Assembly (NCBI GenBank): GCA_021785805.1
Contig: JAJYEJ010000009.1
Span: forward strand, 1 to 22,493
Length of the DNA stretch: 22,493 nt
Origin: Microcaldota archaeon
GTDB lineage: Archaea; Micrarchaeota; Micrarchaeia; Micrarchaeales; Micrarchaeaceae
Direction: 5' to 3'
A program made the position numbers and the translations under genes. The notes beneath the pieces are model-generated. The model did no database searches. It saw nothing but the letters and a program-made list of their open reading frames with translations, and had not been told where the DNA came from. Below, one piece after another: positions 6,964 to 12,613 of the stretch (position 1 is its first letter; every line of letters begins with the position of its first letter).

Positions 6964-7632
6964 ATGGCTAAATTAGACACAGGAAAGATAATAGAGGGCA
7001 GCTTCAGGATGCTGGTTGAGAATAAGGTCATCTTGGCCGTAGCTATCATCGACGCGATAGTAAGTGCAGTATTCGGATTTCTTCTCATAAGTTCGGTATT
7101 CTTGCTTTCAGTGCCTCTTATCATAGTTCTAGGCATAGCCTGGATACTTGTAAGCATATACCTCTCAGGGGTTGCGATAGCCGCAGCATCAGGGAAGATG
7201 GACCTTAACGATGCTCTCGCAAAGGCAGGCTCAAGGTACCTTCCGCTGCTTGGCACTACCATACTGTCCATCATCATAATCATCTTAGGGTTCATAGCGC
7301 TGATAATTCCCGGCATATACATTATGATAAGACTTGCCCTTGCATCTCCAGCCACGGTGCTGGAGAACAGGAGCCCAGTGGATTCATTGAAAAGAAGCTG
7401 GGCAATCACTGCAGGCAACTGGTGGTCTATATTCTGGATATTGTTTGCCATAGGGATCGTGGTCGCCATAATACGCATCATATTCAGCATACCATCTCCA
7501 GTGCTCGGCTATCTGGTAGAGGGGTTCCTGGCGTATGTATCTGTAATAGCTAGTGTGCTGATACTGCAGCGTCTCAGGGGCAGCATTCCAGATCGCAGCG
7601 CTCCCAAAAAGCCGAGAAACAGCAAGCAATAA
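6964..7632 (+). CDS. Multi-pass membrane protein (GPDPase-membrane-domain/DUF7544-like)
   Basis: 222 residues, mostly hydrophobic, with about five or six membrane helices (roughly residues 20-42, 45-72, 94-125, 145-170 and 175-200). The soluble N-terminus DTGKIIEGSFRMLVENKVIL and the pair of motifs 'P(G)IYIMIRLALASPATVLE' and 'SPVDSLKRSWAITAGNWW' (about 114-150) are typical of a loose bacterial/archaeal family including the membrane domain of glycerophosphodiester phosphodiesterase and UPF0259-like proteins. These have no settled function. The C-terminus is short, basic and cytoplasmic-looking. The ATG is supported by the TATA box 34 bp upstream. Its stop codon overlaps the probable TATA box of the next gene, tRNA-Ala. 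Confidence 0.82.
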   Translation: MAKLDTGKIIEGSFRMLVENKVILAVAIIDAIVSAVFGFLLISSVFLLSVPLIIVLGIAWILVSIYLSGVAIAAASGKMDLNDALAKAGSRYLPLLGTTILSIIIIILGFIALIIPGIYIMIRLALASPATVLENRSPVDSLKRSWAITAGNWWSIFWILFAIGIVVAIIRIIFSIPSPVLGYLVEGFLAYVSVIASVLILQRLRGSIPDRSAPKKPRNSKQ

Positions 7633-7636
7633 ATAA
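7628..7636 (+). promoter_or_regulatory. TATA box of tRNA-Ala
   Basis: AATAAATAA is centred about 32 bp before the first tRNA base, as expected for an archaeal tRNA promoter with a leader of a few nucleotides. It overlaps the stop codon of the preceding membrane protein gene. Confidence 0.45.
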
Positions 7637-7663
7637 CCTAATCCAGCCAGTCTATTGCGTAAT

Positions 7664-7735
7664 GGGCTCTTGGCTCAATGGTAGAGCGCCCGCTTTGCAA
7701 GCGGGAGGTTGCGGGTTCGATTCCCGCAGAGTCCA
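7664..7735 (+). tRNA. tRNA-Ala, anticodon UGC
   Basis: All arms fold. The acceptor GGGCTCT pairs with AGAGTCC and includes the G3-U70 wobble pair that marks alanine tRNAs. The D arm is GCTC/GAGC around AATGGTA; the anticodon stem CCCGC/GCGGG encloses TTTGCAA, giving UGC. The variable loop has five bases and the T arm GCGGG/CCCGC encloses TTCGATT. The discriminator is A, the length is 72 nt, there is no intron and CCA is not encoded. A palindrome-rich stretch begins five bases downstream. Confidence 0.97.
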
Positions 7736-7739
7736 CTTC

Positions 7740-7830
7740 CGTTTTGTCGTCGACAAAACGCGCGTTCGATTGCGAGAACGCAAAAGCAAAACGCGGCAAG
7801 GCTGTGTTCGAATCTAAAGTGCGATTCGAA
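7740..7830 (+). other. Run of three perfect hairpins directly after tRNA-Ala
   Basis: Three consecutive perfect inverted repeats occur in 91 bp: CGTTTTGTC/GACAAAACG with a 3-nt loop (7740-7760), GCGTTC/GAACGC with an 8-nt loop (7762-7781), and TTCGAATC/GATTCGAA with an 8-nt loop (7807-7830). There is no U tract typical of a terminator. They could form a structured RNA co-transcribed with the tRNA, a processing signal, or recombination sites left by an element inserted at the tRNA. Confidence 0.55.
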
Positions 7831-8016
7831 TCCCTGGTCGCCTCCTTGGAAGCCTCGCGTCCTCGTCTTACGAAGCACCAGCTCGTAGAGATACGGAAGT
7901 TGGCAACATCGCAGTTCGTAAAACGCTTCAAGAAGAGCTTCATTCCAGAATTTGCAGCCTCAACTATCTTCCTCGGCGACCTGCACAAGATCGTATATAT
8001 GTCCGGGACGGATTAG
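7804..8016 (+). CDS. Doubtful 70-codon ORF, perhaps a remnant of an inserted element
   Basis: The frame is open from inside the tRNA (7678) through to a TAG at 8014-8016; the first start codon outside the tRNA and the first two hairpins is the GTG at 7804. The product (FESKVRFESLVASLEASRPR... FKKSFIPEFAASTIF) is plausible in composition but I do not recognise it. Codons such as ATC, CGC and CGG appear more than in neighbouring genes, where ATA and AGG dominate, which hints at another origin. A frame running out of the 3' half of a tRNA gene is what an SSV-type integrase N-terminal fragment would look like, but no integrase motif can be seen. It may be noncoding. Confidence 0.25.
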   Translation: MFESKVRFESLVASLEASRPRLTKHQLVEIRKLATSQFVKRFKKSFIPEFAASTIFLGDLHKIVYMSGTD

Positions 8017-8020
8017 CTCC

Positions 8021-8704
8021 TCATGCTGGCCCACTCAATGCCGTGCGGCGCGGTTCAATCAGTCCACCTCCACGTACGCGCAATAGCATCGCCATGATGG
8101 CAAAGGCGATCATCCCTCCGACCACGTGGAAGATTGCGCTTTGATTGCTCACTATATACGCCGCAAAAAGGAACCGTGCGAGGAAGTCCAAGAATACCAC
8201 TACCGCCAAGGAGGTAGGGACTATCCACAATATGCTGATGTATTTTTTGTCTTCCACGATGTTTCTTCTCATCCAGGTGAGCAGGTCCATAAATATCACA
8301 AAGATGGATATCGCAAGGACGCTGAATCCGACTATCGAAGTCCCAGCCCCTACTATCCTGTCTTCGAAGAAGATAAAGAAGGTCACGGCGTAAGTCGCCA
8401 GGATCCCAGAGAGGAAGATATCGAATATGAGCTTATCGCGGCGAGTCTCTCTAAGATAGAACTCTGCGAATCCGAATATCATCAGGACGACGATCACATT
8501 GCCGAATATGTTGCCCTCTATCGATATATTGAACGGCGCTGTCATCAGGAGCCACAGCTCCTCATTCCTTCCCTGGAAGGCGTATGTGACTATAGTGCAC
8601 CCTATTATCGCCAGCATAAGATACGTAGTGAGCTGGAAGGTAGGGATAGCCTCAGGCTTAGCATACTTTACGTTGTCGAGGGTGTCTCTTTCTATGTCCA
8701 CCAT
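8021..8704 (-). CDS. Rhomboid-like intramembrane protein (divergent)
   Basis: 227 residues with about six membrane helices (27-44, 62-84, 94-113, 117-141, 157-182 and 187-208). The region LWLLMTAPF...GNIFGNVIVVLMIFGFAE (50-81) follows the rhomboid pattern 'WRLLTxxFxHxxxxHLxxNMxxLxxxGxxxE', including Asn69, Gly78 and Glu81. Helix four carries GTSIVGFSVL (121-130), matching the GxS catalytic serine site (Ser123), and helix six carries FHVVGGMIAF with His193 at the place of the catalytic histidine. The loop and helix-two histidines of typical rhomboids are missing, and Ser-to-Gly spacing differs, so activity is uncertain. If active, it would cut membrane proteins within the bilayer. A TTTTAT box 25 bp upstream suggests a leaderless mRNA starting at this ATG. 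Confidence 0.68.
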   Translation of the reverse strand: MVDIERDTLDNVKYAKPEAIPTFQLTTYLMLAIIGCTIVTYAFQGRNEELWLLMTAPFNISIEGNIFGNVIVVLMIFGFAEFYLRETRRDKLIFDIFLSGILATYAVTFFIFFEDRIVGAGTSIVGFSVLAISIFVIFMDLLTWMRRNIVEDKKYISILWIVPTSLAVVVFLDFLARFLFAAYIVSNQSAIFHVVGGMIAFAIMAMLLRVRGGGLIEPRRTALSGPA

Positions 8705-8726
8705 GAGAGGATTGTTCCAGCAACGA

Positions 8727-8732
8727 ATAAAA
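8727..8732 (-). promoter_or_regulatory. TATA box of the rhomboid-like gene
   Basis: On the minus strand TTTTAT is centred about 25 bp before the ATG at 8704, the distance expected when transcription starts at the start codon (leaderless). Confidence 0.4.
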
Positions 8733-8754
8733 GCAACGCCGTCTGGGCAATGGC

Positions 8755-8789
8755 GTAAAAGAAAATGGAATGCCTGCCAGATGGCAGGC
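8755..8789 (-). terminator. Hairpin plus T-rich tract after the DUF4382-like gene
   Basis: GCCTGCC (8772-8778) pairs perfectly with GGCAGGC (8783-8789) around a four-base loop. Reading on the minus strand, the hairpin is followed by ATTCCATTTTCTTTTAC. It lies 22 bp past the stop at 8812 and before the promoter of the rhomboid-like gene, so it probably separates the two transcripts. Confidence 0.6.
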
Positions 8790-8811
8790 CTTCAAATTCC
8801 AACTTCGGGAT

Positions 8812-10101
8812 TCAAGAGGCTGTCACGTTGGCAGACGCCGTTGCGCCCTCCTCCCCTCTTACGACCAGGTCGTACATAGATCCAGCTACCGGCGCTATGG
8901 TTATGTGGCCCTCTCCAACGCTTATGGTGTTGTTGAATGTGAATGTAGCCGTAGACCCTGCCGAGAGGTTGTATCCGTTGCCTTGCGCCTCAGCCTCCGT
9001 GCTCAGCGATGGAAGCGTTAGCGCCGTGCTGTTCGCGTTTACGACGAAATTGAAGACCCGCAACTCAGTAGCGTCTTCTCCTACTGAAAGCGCATTCGCG
9101 CTCCCGGATTCGGAAGCGCTTGCGCCATCGTGGCTTCCGCTATGTTCCGATGCGTTAATCTTGCCGTTCACAGACCCGGCGGTATCGACACTGGCGTTAG
9201 CTGAAACGTTTGCGCCTATCCCGTCATCGTGCCCGCCGACATGCACCGTCCCGTTCACCCCTATTACCGGTGTCACATACACGCTGGTGTTCCCGAAAAG
9301 CAGTATATGCTTCAGGCTTACGCTAGTATTGGAGTTGTCCTTCACTGCGACGGAAAGGTCGGTCACGTTGCCATTCACCGTCAGCGACGCTGACATTATG
9401 CTTATGTTCGGCCTTACATTCTTCAAGTCGCTCCTCTCCCTCACGCTAAGGTTCTCCCTTGCGCCCACATCAGAGGATGCATGCACGGTCTGGTTTCCTA
9501 CAACCACTGCCCTTACCGATGGCACTAAGACGAACACCGTGGAGTTCGCGGTAAAGATCGTAGCTACCGTCGGGGACAGGTCGAGCAGCACACCGCTGTT
9601 CGCTGCGGCGTGCGTCTCTCCGGATATATGTGCCGTAATCATCCTGTTCGGCAATGTTACGTTGCTCGTCGTGCCGTTTACGGTTATAGTAGCTGATGAG
9701 ACATTGAACCTTATCTGCTCTACGCTCGAATTCGCAGACAGGTTAGCCATTCCTATGACCTGACTTGTATTCAGAAGCGACATCAGGTTTATGGTGCCGC
9801 TTCCAGTTGCATTAATCCACCCAGAGCCTGCACCCCCACTAGTCTGTACCTGTACAGAGGTGTAAGTAATCGTAAGGGCGCTGGTGCCTGTTGGCACGAC
9901 GGGCGGGTCGGTCAGCAGTATAGGTGCCGACATCCCGCTTGAGCTCGGGGTGCCATTGCCTGTTCCTGCCGTCGTGCTCGTGCTGCTAGACGTGCTGCCC
10001 GTAGCTCCGTTGTGCGATAGCCCTACGGCTATCACTGCTAATATTATTATGACAACAATTGCTCCTATTACGTATTGCAATCCTTTATCCACGTTAATCA
10101 C
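8812..10101 (-). CDS. Secreted, sequon-rich DUF4382-like surface protein
   Basis: About 429 residues from the GTG at 10101; the frame opens at a TTG at 10122, and a GTG at 10092 is also possible. An N-terminal signal anchor (GLQYVIGAIVVIIILAVIAV) is followed by a Ser/Thr/Gly linker. A domain starting LLTDPPVVPTGTSALTITY and continuing with W-N-TG-SGTINLMSLL and EQIRFNV resembles DUF4382, a beta-rich extracellular domain. More than twenty N-x-S/T sites are spread over the protein, so heavy N-glycosylation is likely. A His/Asp/Gly-rich patch (HVGGHDDGIGA and later SEHSGSHDGASASE) could bind metal. The C-terminus has further beta-rich sequence. Ser, Thr, Ala, Val and Asn dominate and there is no Cys, unlike the two pilin-headed proteins. 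Role: cell-surface structure, otherwise unknown. Confidence 0.82.
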   Translation of the reverse strand: MINVDKGLQYVIGAIVVIIILAVIAVGLSHNGATGSTSSSTSTTAGTGNGTPSSSGMSAPILLTDPPVVPTGTSALTITYTSVQVQTSGGAGSGWINATGSGTINLMSLLNTSQVIGMANLSANSSVEQIRFNVSSATITVNGTTSNVTLPNRMITAHISGETHAAANSGVLLDLSPTVATIFTANSTVFVLVPSVRAVVVGNQTVHASSDVGARENLSVRERSDLKNVRPNISIMSASLTVNGNVTDLSVAVKDNSNTSVSLKHILLFGNTSVYVTPVIGVNGTVHVGGHDDGIGANVSANASVDTAGSVNGKINASEHSGSHDGASASESGSANALSVGEDATELRVFNFVVNANSTALTLPSLSTEAEAQGNGYNLSAGSTATFTFNNTISVGEGHITIAPVAGSMYDLVVRGEEGATASANVTAS

Positions 10102-10123
10102 CAGATTATACTGGCGTAGCAAC

Positions 10124-10133
10124 TATTTAAATA
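10124..10133 (-). promoter_or_regulatory. TATA box of the DUF4382-like gene
   Basis: TATTTAAATA is a palindromic TATA element centred 27 bp before the GTG at 10101 and 36 bp before the GTG at 10092. The upstream TTG at 10122 would lie within a few bases of it and so cannot be the start on this transcript. It is paired with a divergent promoter for lemA at 10192-10199. Confidence 0.55.
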
Positions 10134-10191
10134 GATTGCCAGATTTCGGTTTTTCTTCCGGTCACAAACCGCAATACCAGTAAGTGCAAAG

Positions 10192-10199
10192 CTTTTTAA
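10192..10199 (+). promoter_or_regulatory. TATA box of the lemA-htpX pair
   Basis: CTTTTTAA is centred about 34 bp before the ATG at 10230. It places the transcription start near 10220, after the in-frame GTG at 10203. Confidence 0.45.
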
Positions 10200-10229
10200 C
10201 ATGTGAAAACAGAATATATGTGTGATGAT

Positions 10230-10880
10230 ATGGTACTACTCCTGCTCGGGGTCATAGTCGTAGTCGTGTTGATACTGGCGACCATATTGCTGACTTACAA
10301 CAACCTGATAGCCAAGCGCAACCGTGTACAGGATGCATGGGCGCAGATAGACGTCCAGCTCAAGAGGAGATACGACCTCATACCGAACCTGATAGAGACC
10401 GTGAAGGGCTACATGAAATACGAGAAGAACGTCCTCACCTCCATAACATCGCTCAGGAGCCAGCTGGTCTCCGGTTCCGTCCAGGACAAGGCCCAGGCCA
10501 ACAACATGCTCTCGCAGGCTCTCAAGAGCCTATTTGCCGTAGCCGAAAACTATCCCGACCTTAAAGCGTCACAAACGTTCCAGAACCTGCAAATGGAGCT
10601 CGAGAACACGGAGAACAGGATATCTTTCGTGAGGACATCGTACAACGACTACGTGCTCGATTACAACAACGCAATACAGCAGTTCCCAGGACTCATGTTC
10701 TCAGGAATGATGCACATGGACAGGCAGGACTTCTTCAAGACGCCTGACGACGAGAGGGAGCCGGTGAAGGTCGATTTCTCAGATATGGGCCTCGGTACCG
10801 GCGCCTCAACGCCCGGACCTGCGGGGCAGCAGAAGCCAAATGCACAAGCCCCTGCCCCTGCCAAGAAAGGCAAGAAATGA
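10230..10880 (+). CDS. lemA: LemA family membrane protein
   Basis: About 216 residues from the ATG at 10230; in-frame starts at 10203 (GTG) and 10218 (ATG) are less consistent with the TATA box. One N-terminal membrane helix (MVLLLLGVIVVVVLILATIL) is followed by the diagnostic LemA core: YNNLIAKRNRVQDAWAQIDV, QLKRRYDLIPNLIETVKGY, then the SQAL-LFAVAENYPDLKAS stretch, ENRISFVRTSYNDYV and YNNAIQQFPG. LemA forms a helical bundle outside the membrane. The C-terminal 40 residues are a Pro/Ala/Gly/Lys-rich tail not needed in the family. The htpX gene follows closely; LemA-HtpX pairing is widespread and suggests a joint role in membrane protein quality control, though the mechanism is not settled. 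Confidence 0.93.
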   Translation: MVLLLLGVIVVVVLILATILLTYNNLIAKRNRVQDAWAQIDVQLKRRYDLIPNLIETVKGYMKYEKNVLTSITSLRSQLVSGSVQDKAQANNMLSQALKSLFAVAENYPDLKASQTFQNLQMELENTENRISFVRTSYNDYVLDYNNAIQQFPGLMFSGMMHMDRQDFFKTPDDEREPVKVDFSDMGLGTGASTPGPAGQQKPNAQAPAPAKKGKK

Positions 10881-10908
10881 CGATGGTTGACAAACAGTGG
10901 TGGAGCCG

Positions 10909-11796
10909 ATGGCAAGCTTTTTCGATGAAGTGGCGAAGAACAAGCTGAAATCGTTCCTACTGATGGCGATATTCAGCGCATTATTCGCAGCCATAGTGTA
11001 CCTGTTCGTACTTGTCCTTGGAGGGGGATTAATCGCGCTTACGATCGGCATAGCGATAATAATCGCATACGCCGCTGTAGTGTACTTCATGGGGGACAGG
11101 CTGGTCCTCTCAATGTCAAGGGCGCAGGAAGCGGATCCAAAGCAGTACAAGAGCCTCTATGATATAGTAGAGAATCTTGCGATAGCCAATCAGGTAAAGA
11201 TGCCAAAGATATACGTAATAAAGGACCCCAACCCAAACGCATTTGCCACCGGCAGGAACAAGAACAAGGCGTCCGTGGCGGTCACCACCGGCCTCTTAGG
11301 CATGATGAGCAACGAACAGCTTGAGGGTGTGCTCGCCCATGAGATGTCACACATATTCGAGAATGACGTACAGTTCATGATGATTGCTGTTGTGTTCGCA
11401 GGGGCCATAGGCATAATCGCGATAGTGCTGCGGAACCTCTTCTGGTTCGGAGGAAGGGGCAGGAACGGCGGAATACTGGTGCTGATAGGGCTGGCAGCGG
11501 GGTTCATAGCCCCCCTGATGGCGATGCTGATACGCCTTGCGATATCGCGAAGGCGGGAGTATATGGCTGACGCCAACGGGGCAAGGGTGATAAGGAATCC
11601 AGAGGCTCTGGCAAGCGCCCTGAAGAAGATACAGGCATATTCGGCCAATCCTCAGTCTACCCCGGTGCAGCACGCCAATGAGATGACAGCGTCGCTCTAC
11701 TTCTCCAACCCGTTCAAGCTAAAGAAAATGGGCAGCATATTCTCGACCCATCCACCTATAGAGGAGAGGATAAAGAGGCTCGAAAGCATGTATTGA
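10909..11796 (+). CDS. htpX: HtpX-type membrane zinc metalloprotease (M48)
   Basis: 295 residues from the ATG at 10909, chosen because GTGGTGGAG just before it resembles a Shine-Dalgarno; a GTG at 10897 adds four residues. Two N-terminal helices (about 15-35 and 37-60) are followed by a loop with IYVIKDPNPNAFATGRN, the typical M48 substrate-groove strand, and then the zinc site VLAHEMSHI (His144, Glu145 and His148 counted from this ATG). Two more helices follow, and SRRREYMADANGA supplies the third ligand (Glu217). The end has THPPIEERIKRLE, another HtpX hallmark. It should degrade damaged membrane proteins from the cytoplasmic side. It lies 28 bp after lemA in one operon. Confidence 0.94.
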   Translation: MASFFDEVAKNKLKSFLLMAIFSALFAAIVYLFVLVLGGGLIALTIGIAIIIAYAAVVYFMGDRLVLSMSRAQEADPKQYKSLYDIVENLAIANQVKMPKIYVIKDPNPNAFATGRNKNKASVAVTTGLLGMMSNEQLEGVLAHEMSHIFENDVQFMMIAVVFAGAIGIIAIVLRNLFWFGGRGRNGGILVLIGLAAGFIAPLMAMLIRLAISRRREYMADANGARVIRNPEALASALKKIQAYSANPQSTPVQHANEMTASLYFSNPFKLKKMGSIFSTHPPIEERIKRLESMY

Positions 11797-11905
11797 AGTG
11801 TTCCGATATCGCTGGCGGAAGAGCTGGAGAAATGGGGCACCTGCCGACCAGCAGTATTTAAGCGATTAGCGGAAGTCGCATAGCGACGAACCCACTGAAA
11901 ACCCA

Positions 11906-11913
11906 TTTATAAA
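11906..11913 (+). promoter_or_regulatory. TATA box of the two-TM protein gene
   Basis: TTTATAAA is centred 34 bp before the ATG at 11943 and only about 16 bp before the ATG at 11925, so it favours the later start. A second AT box (TATTTAAG, 11854-11861) and a small hairpin (GTCGC/GCGAC, 11874-11886) lie upstream. Confidence 0.5.
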
Positions 11914-11942
11914 CCAAGTGCGGAATGGTAGCATGGGGGAAC

Positions 11943-12563
11943 ATGCCACAAAAGGCACATGCGACAGGCCGCGAGACGGACGGCTCCAGCCGCACGAACG
12001 GCAGGGTAAAAATTGAAGCTAACGCCCAAGAGAAAACCAGCTATGCTGAAGAGCTCCGCGGCGCATTCTACAGCTGGATGTTGCGCAGGGCCGCGATCCA
12101 TTACGGGCTGCCAAAAGGCTTCCCGGGGGCGATAGAGGAGCTTGCCAGGCGCGGGGAGAAGCACAGGGAGAGTGCGGCAACGCTGACACGCACGGTGCGT
12201 AAGATTTCCGATAACATGAAGAACGAGCAGTATAAGCTATGGATAAAGCTCAACAAATGGGCCATAGCATCAGACGCGTTCATGCTCACCGCTGGCATGA
12301 GCATGGTCCTGGTGACCGGTGCAGGTATTATCGCGTCCTTGGCCCTCTCCATTTCGGCAGGGATGACAGGCCTGGCGCTATTCTTCAACCATCTCGCCAT
12401 GAAGAACCTGGTAGAGAGGCAGGAGGGCGAATTCCAGCATAAGCTGACTGACCTGGTGGAGAAGATAGAACTGGATGTCCTAAGGAAGATAAAGAGAAAT
12501 CCTAGGAAATATGGCCTTGTCCCGATAGGCGTGCTGTTTCCTGATCCCGTTGCCGCCAAGTAG
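11943..12563 (+). CDS. Hypothetical protein with two membrane helices
   Basis: About 206 residues from the ATG at 11943 (an ATG at 11925 adds six). I do not recognise the family. Residues 1-45 are polar and disordered. Residues 50-105 form a charged helical part (FYSWMLRRAAIHYGLPKGFP, then RGEKHRESAATLTRTVRKI). A hydrophobic hairpin follows (about 115-155: ASDAFMLTAGMSMVLVTGAG and IIASLALSISAGMTGLALFF), giving two membrane passes. A final amphipathic, probably coiled-coil helix is rich in Glu, Lys and Arg (ERQEGEFQHKLTDLVEKIEL), so both ends likely lie in the cytoplasm. It has its own TATA box; the next gene, a HerA-like ATPase, starts about 50 bp later with another promoter. A helper role for that ATPase is only a guess. 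Confidence 0.72.
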   Translation: MPQKAHATGRETDGSSRTNGRVKIEANAQEKTSYAEELRGAFYSWMLRRAAIHYGLPKGFPGAIEELARRGEKHRESAATLTRTVRKISDNMKNEQYKLWIKLNKWAIASDAFMLTAGMSMVLVTGAGIIASLALSISAGMTGLALFFNHLAMKNLVERQEGEFQHKLTDLVEKIELDVLRKIKRNPRKYGLVPIGVLFPDPVAAK

Positions 12564-12575
12564 GCACAGCTGCAA

Positions 12576-12583
12576 TATTTATA
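12576..12583 (+). promoter_or_regulatory. TATA box of the HerA/VirB4-like ATPase gene
   Basis: TATTTATA is centred about 34 bp before the ATG at 12614 but only 10 bp before the in-frame GTG at 12590, arguing for the ATG. Confidence 0.5.
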
Positions 12584-12613
12584 AGGCATGTGCGTATTGT
12601 TTACAGTGTCGAT

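Noticed and set aside
7678..7735. Protein start inside tRNA-Ala
   Set aside because: The peptide from here (PLCKREVAGSIPAES) is the usual false translation of a tRNA; only the part after the tRNA is considered, and with low confidence.
8126..8758. 210-codon plus-strand frame opposite the rhomboid-like gene
   Set aside because: Antisense shadow: the minus strand encodes a clear membrane protein with a promoter, while this product is a His/Tyr/Glu mixture without domain.
9241..9300. Possible ncRNA inside the DUF4382-like gene
   Set aside because: Short complementary words there are explained by repeated Gly/Val/Asn codons of the protein.
8765..9763. 332-codon plus-strand frame opposite the DUF4382-like gene
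   Set aside because: Long only because the opposite gene is rich in Ser, Thr, Val and Asn codons; no signal or domain, and the minus-strand reading has signal anchor, sequons, promoter and terminator.
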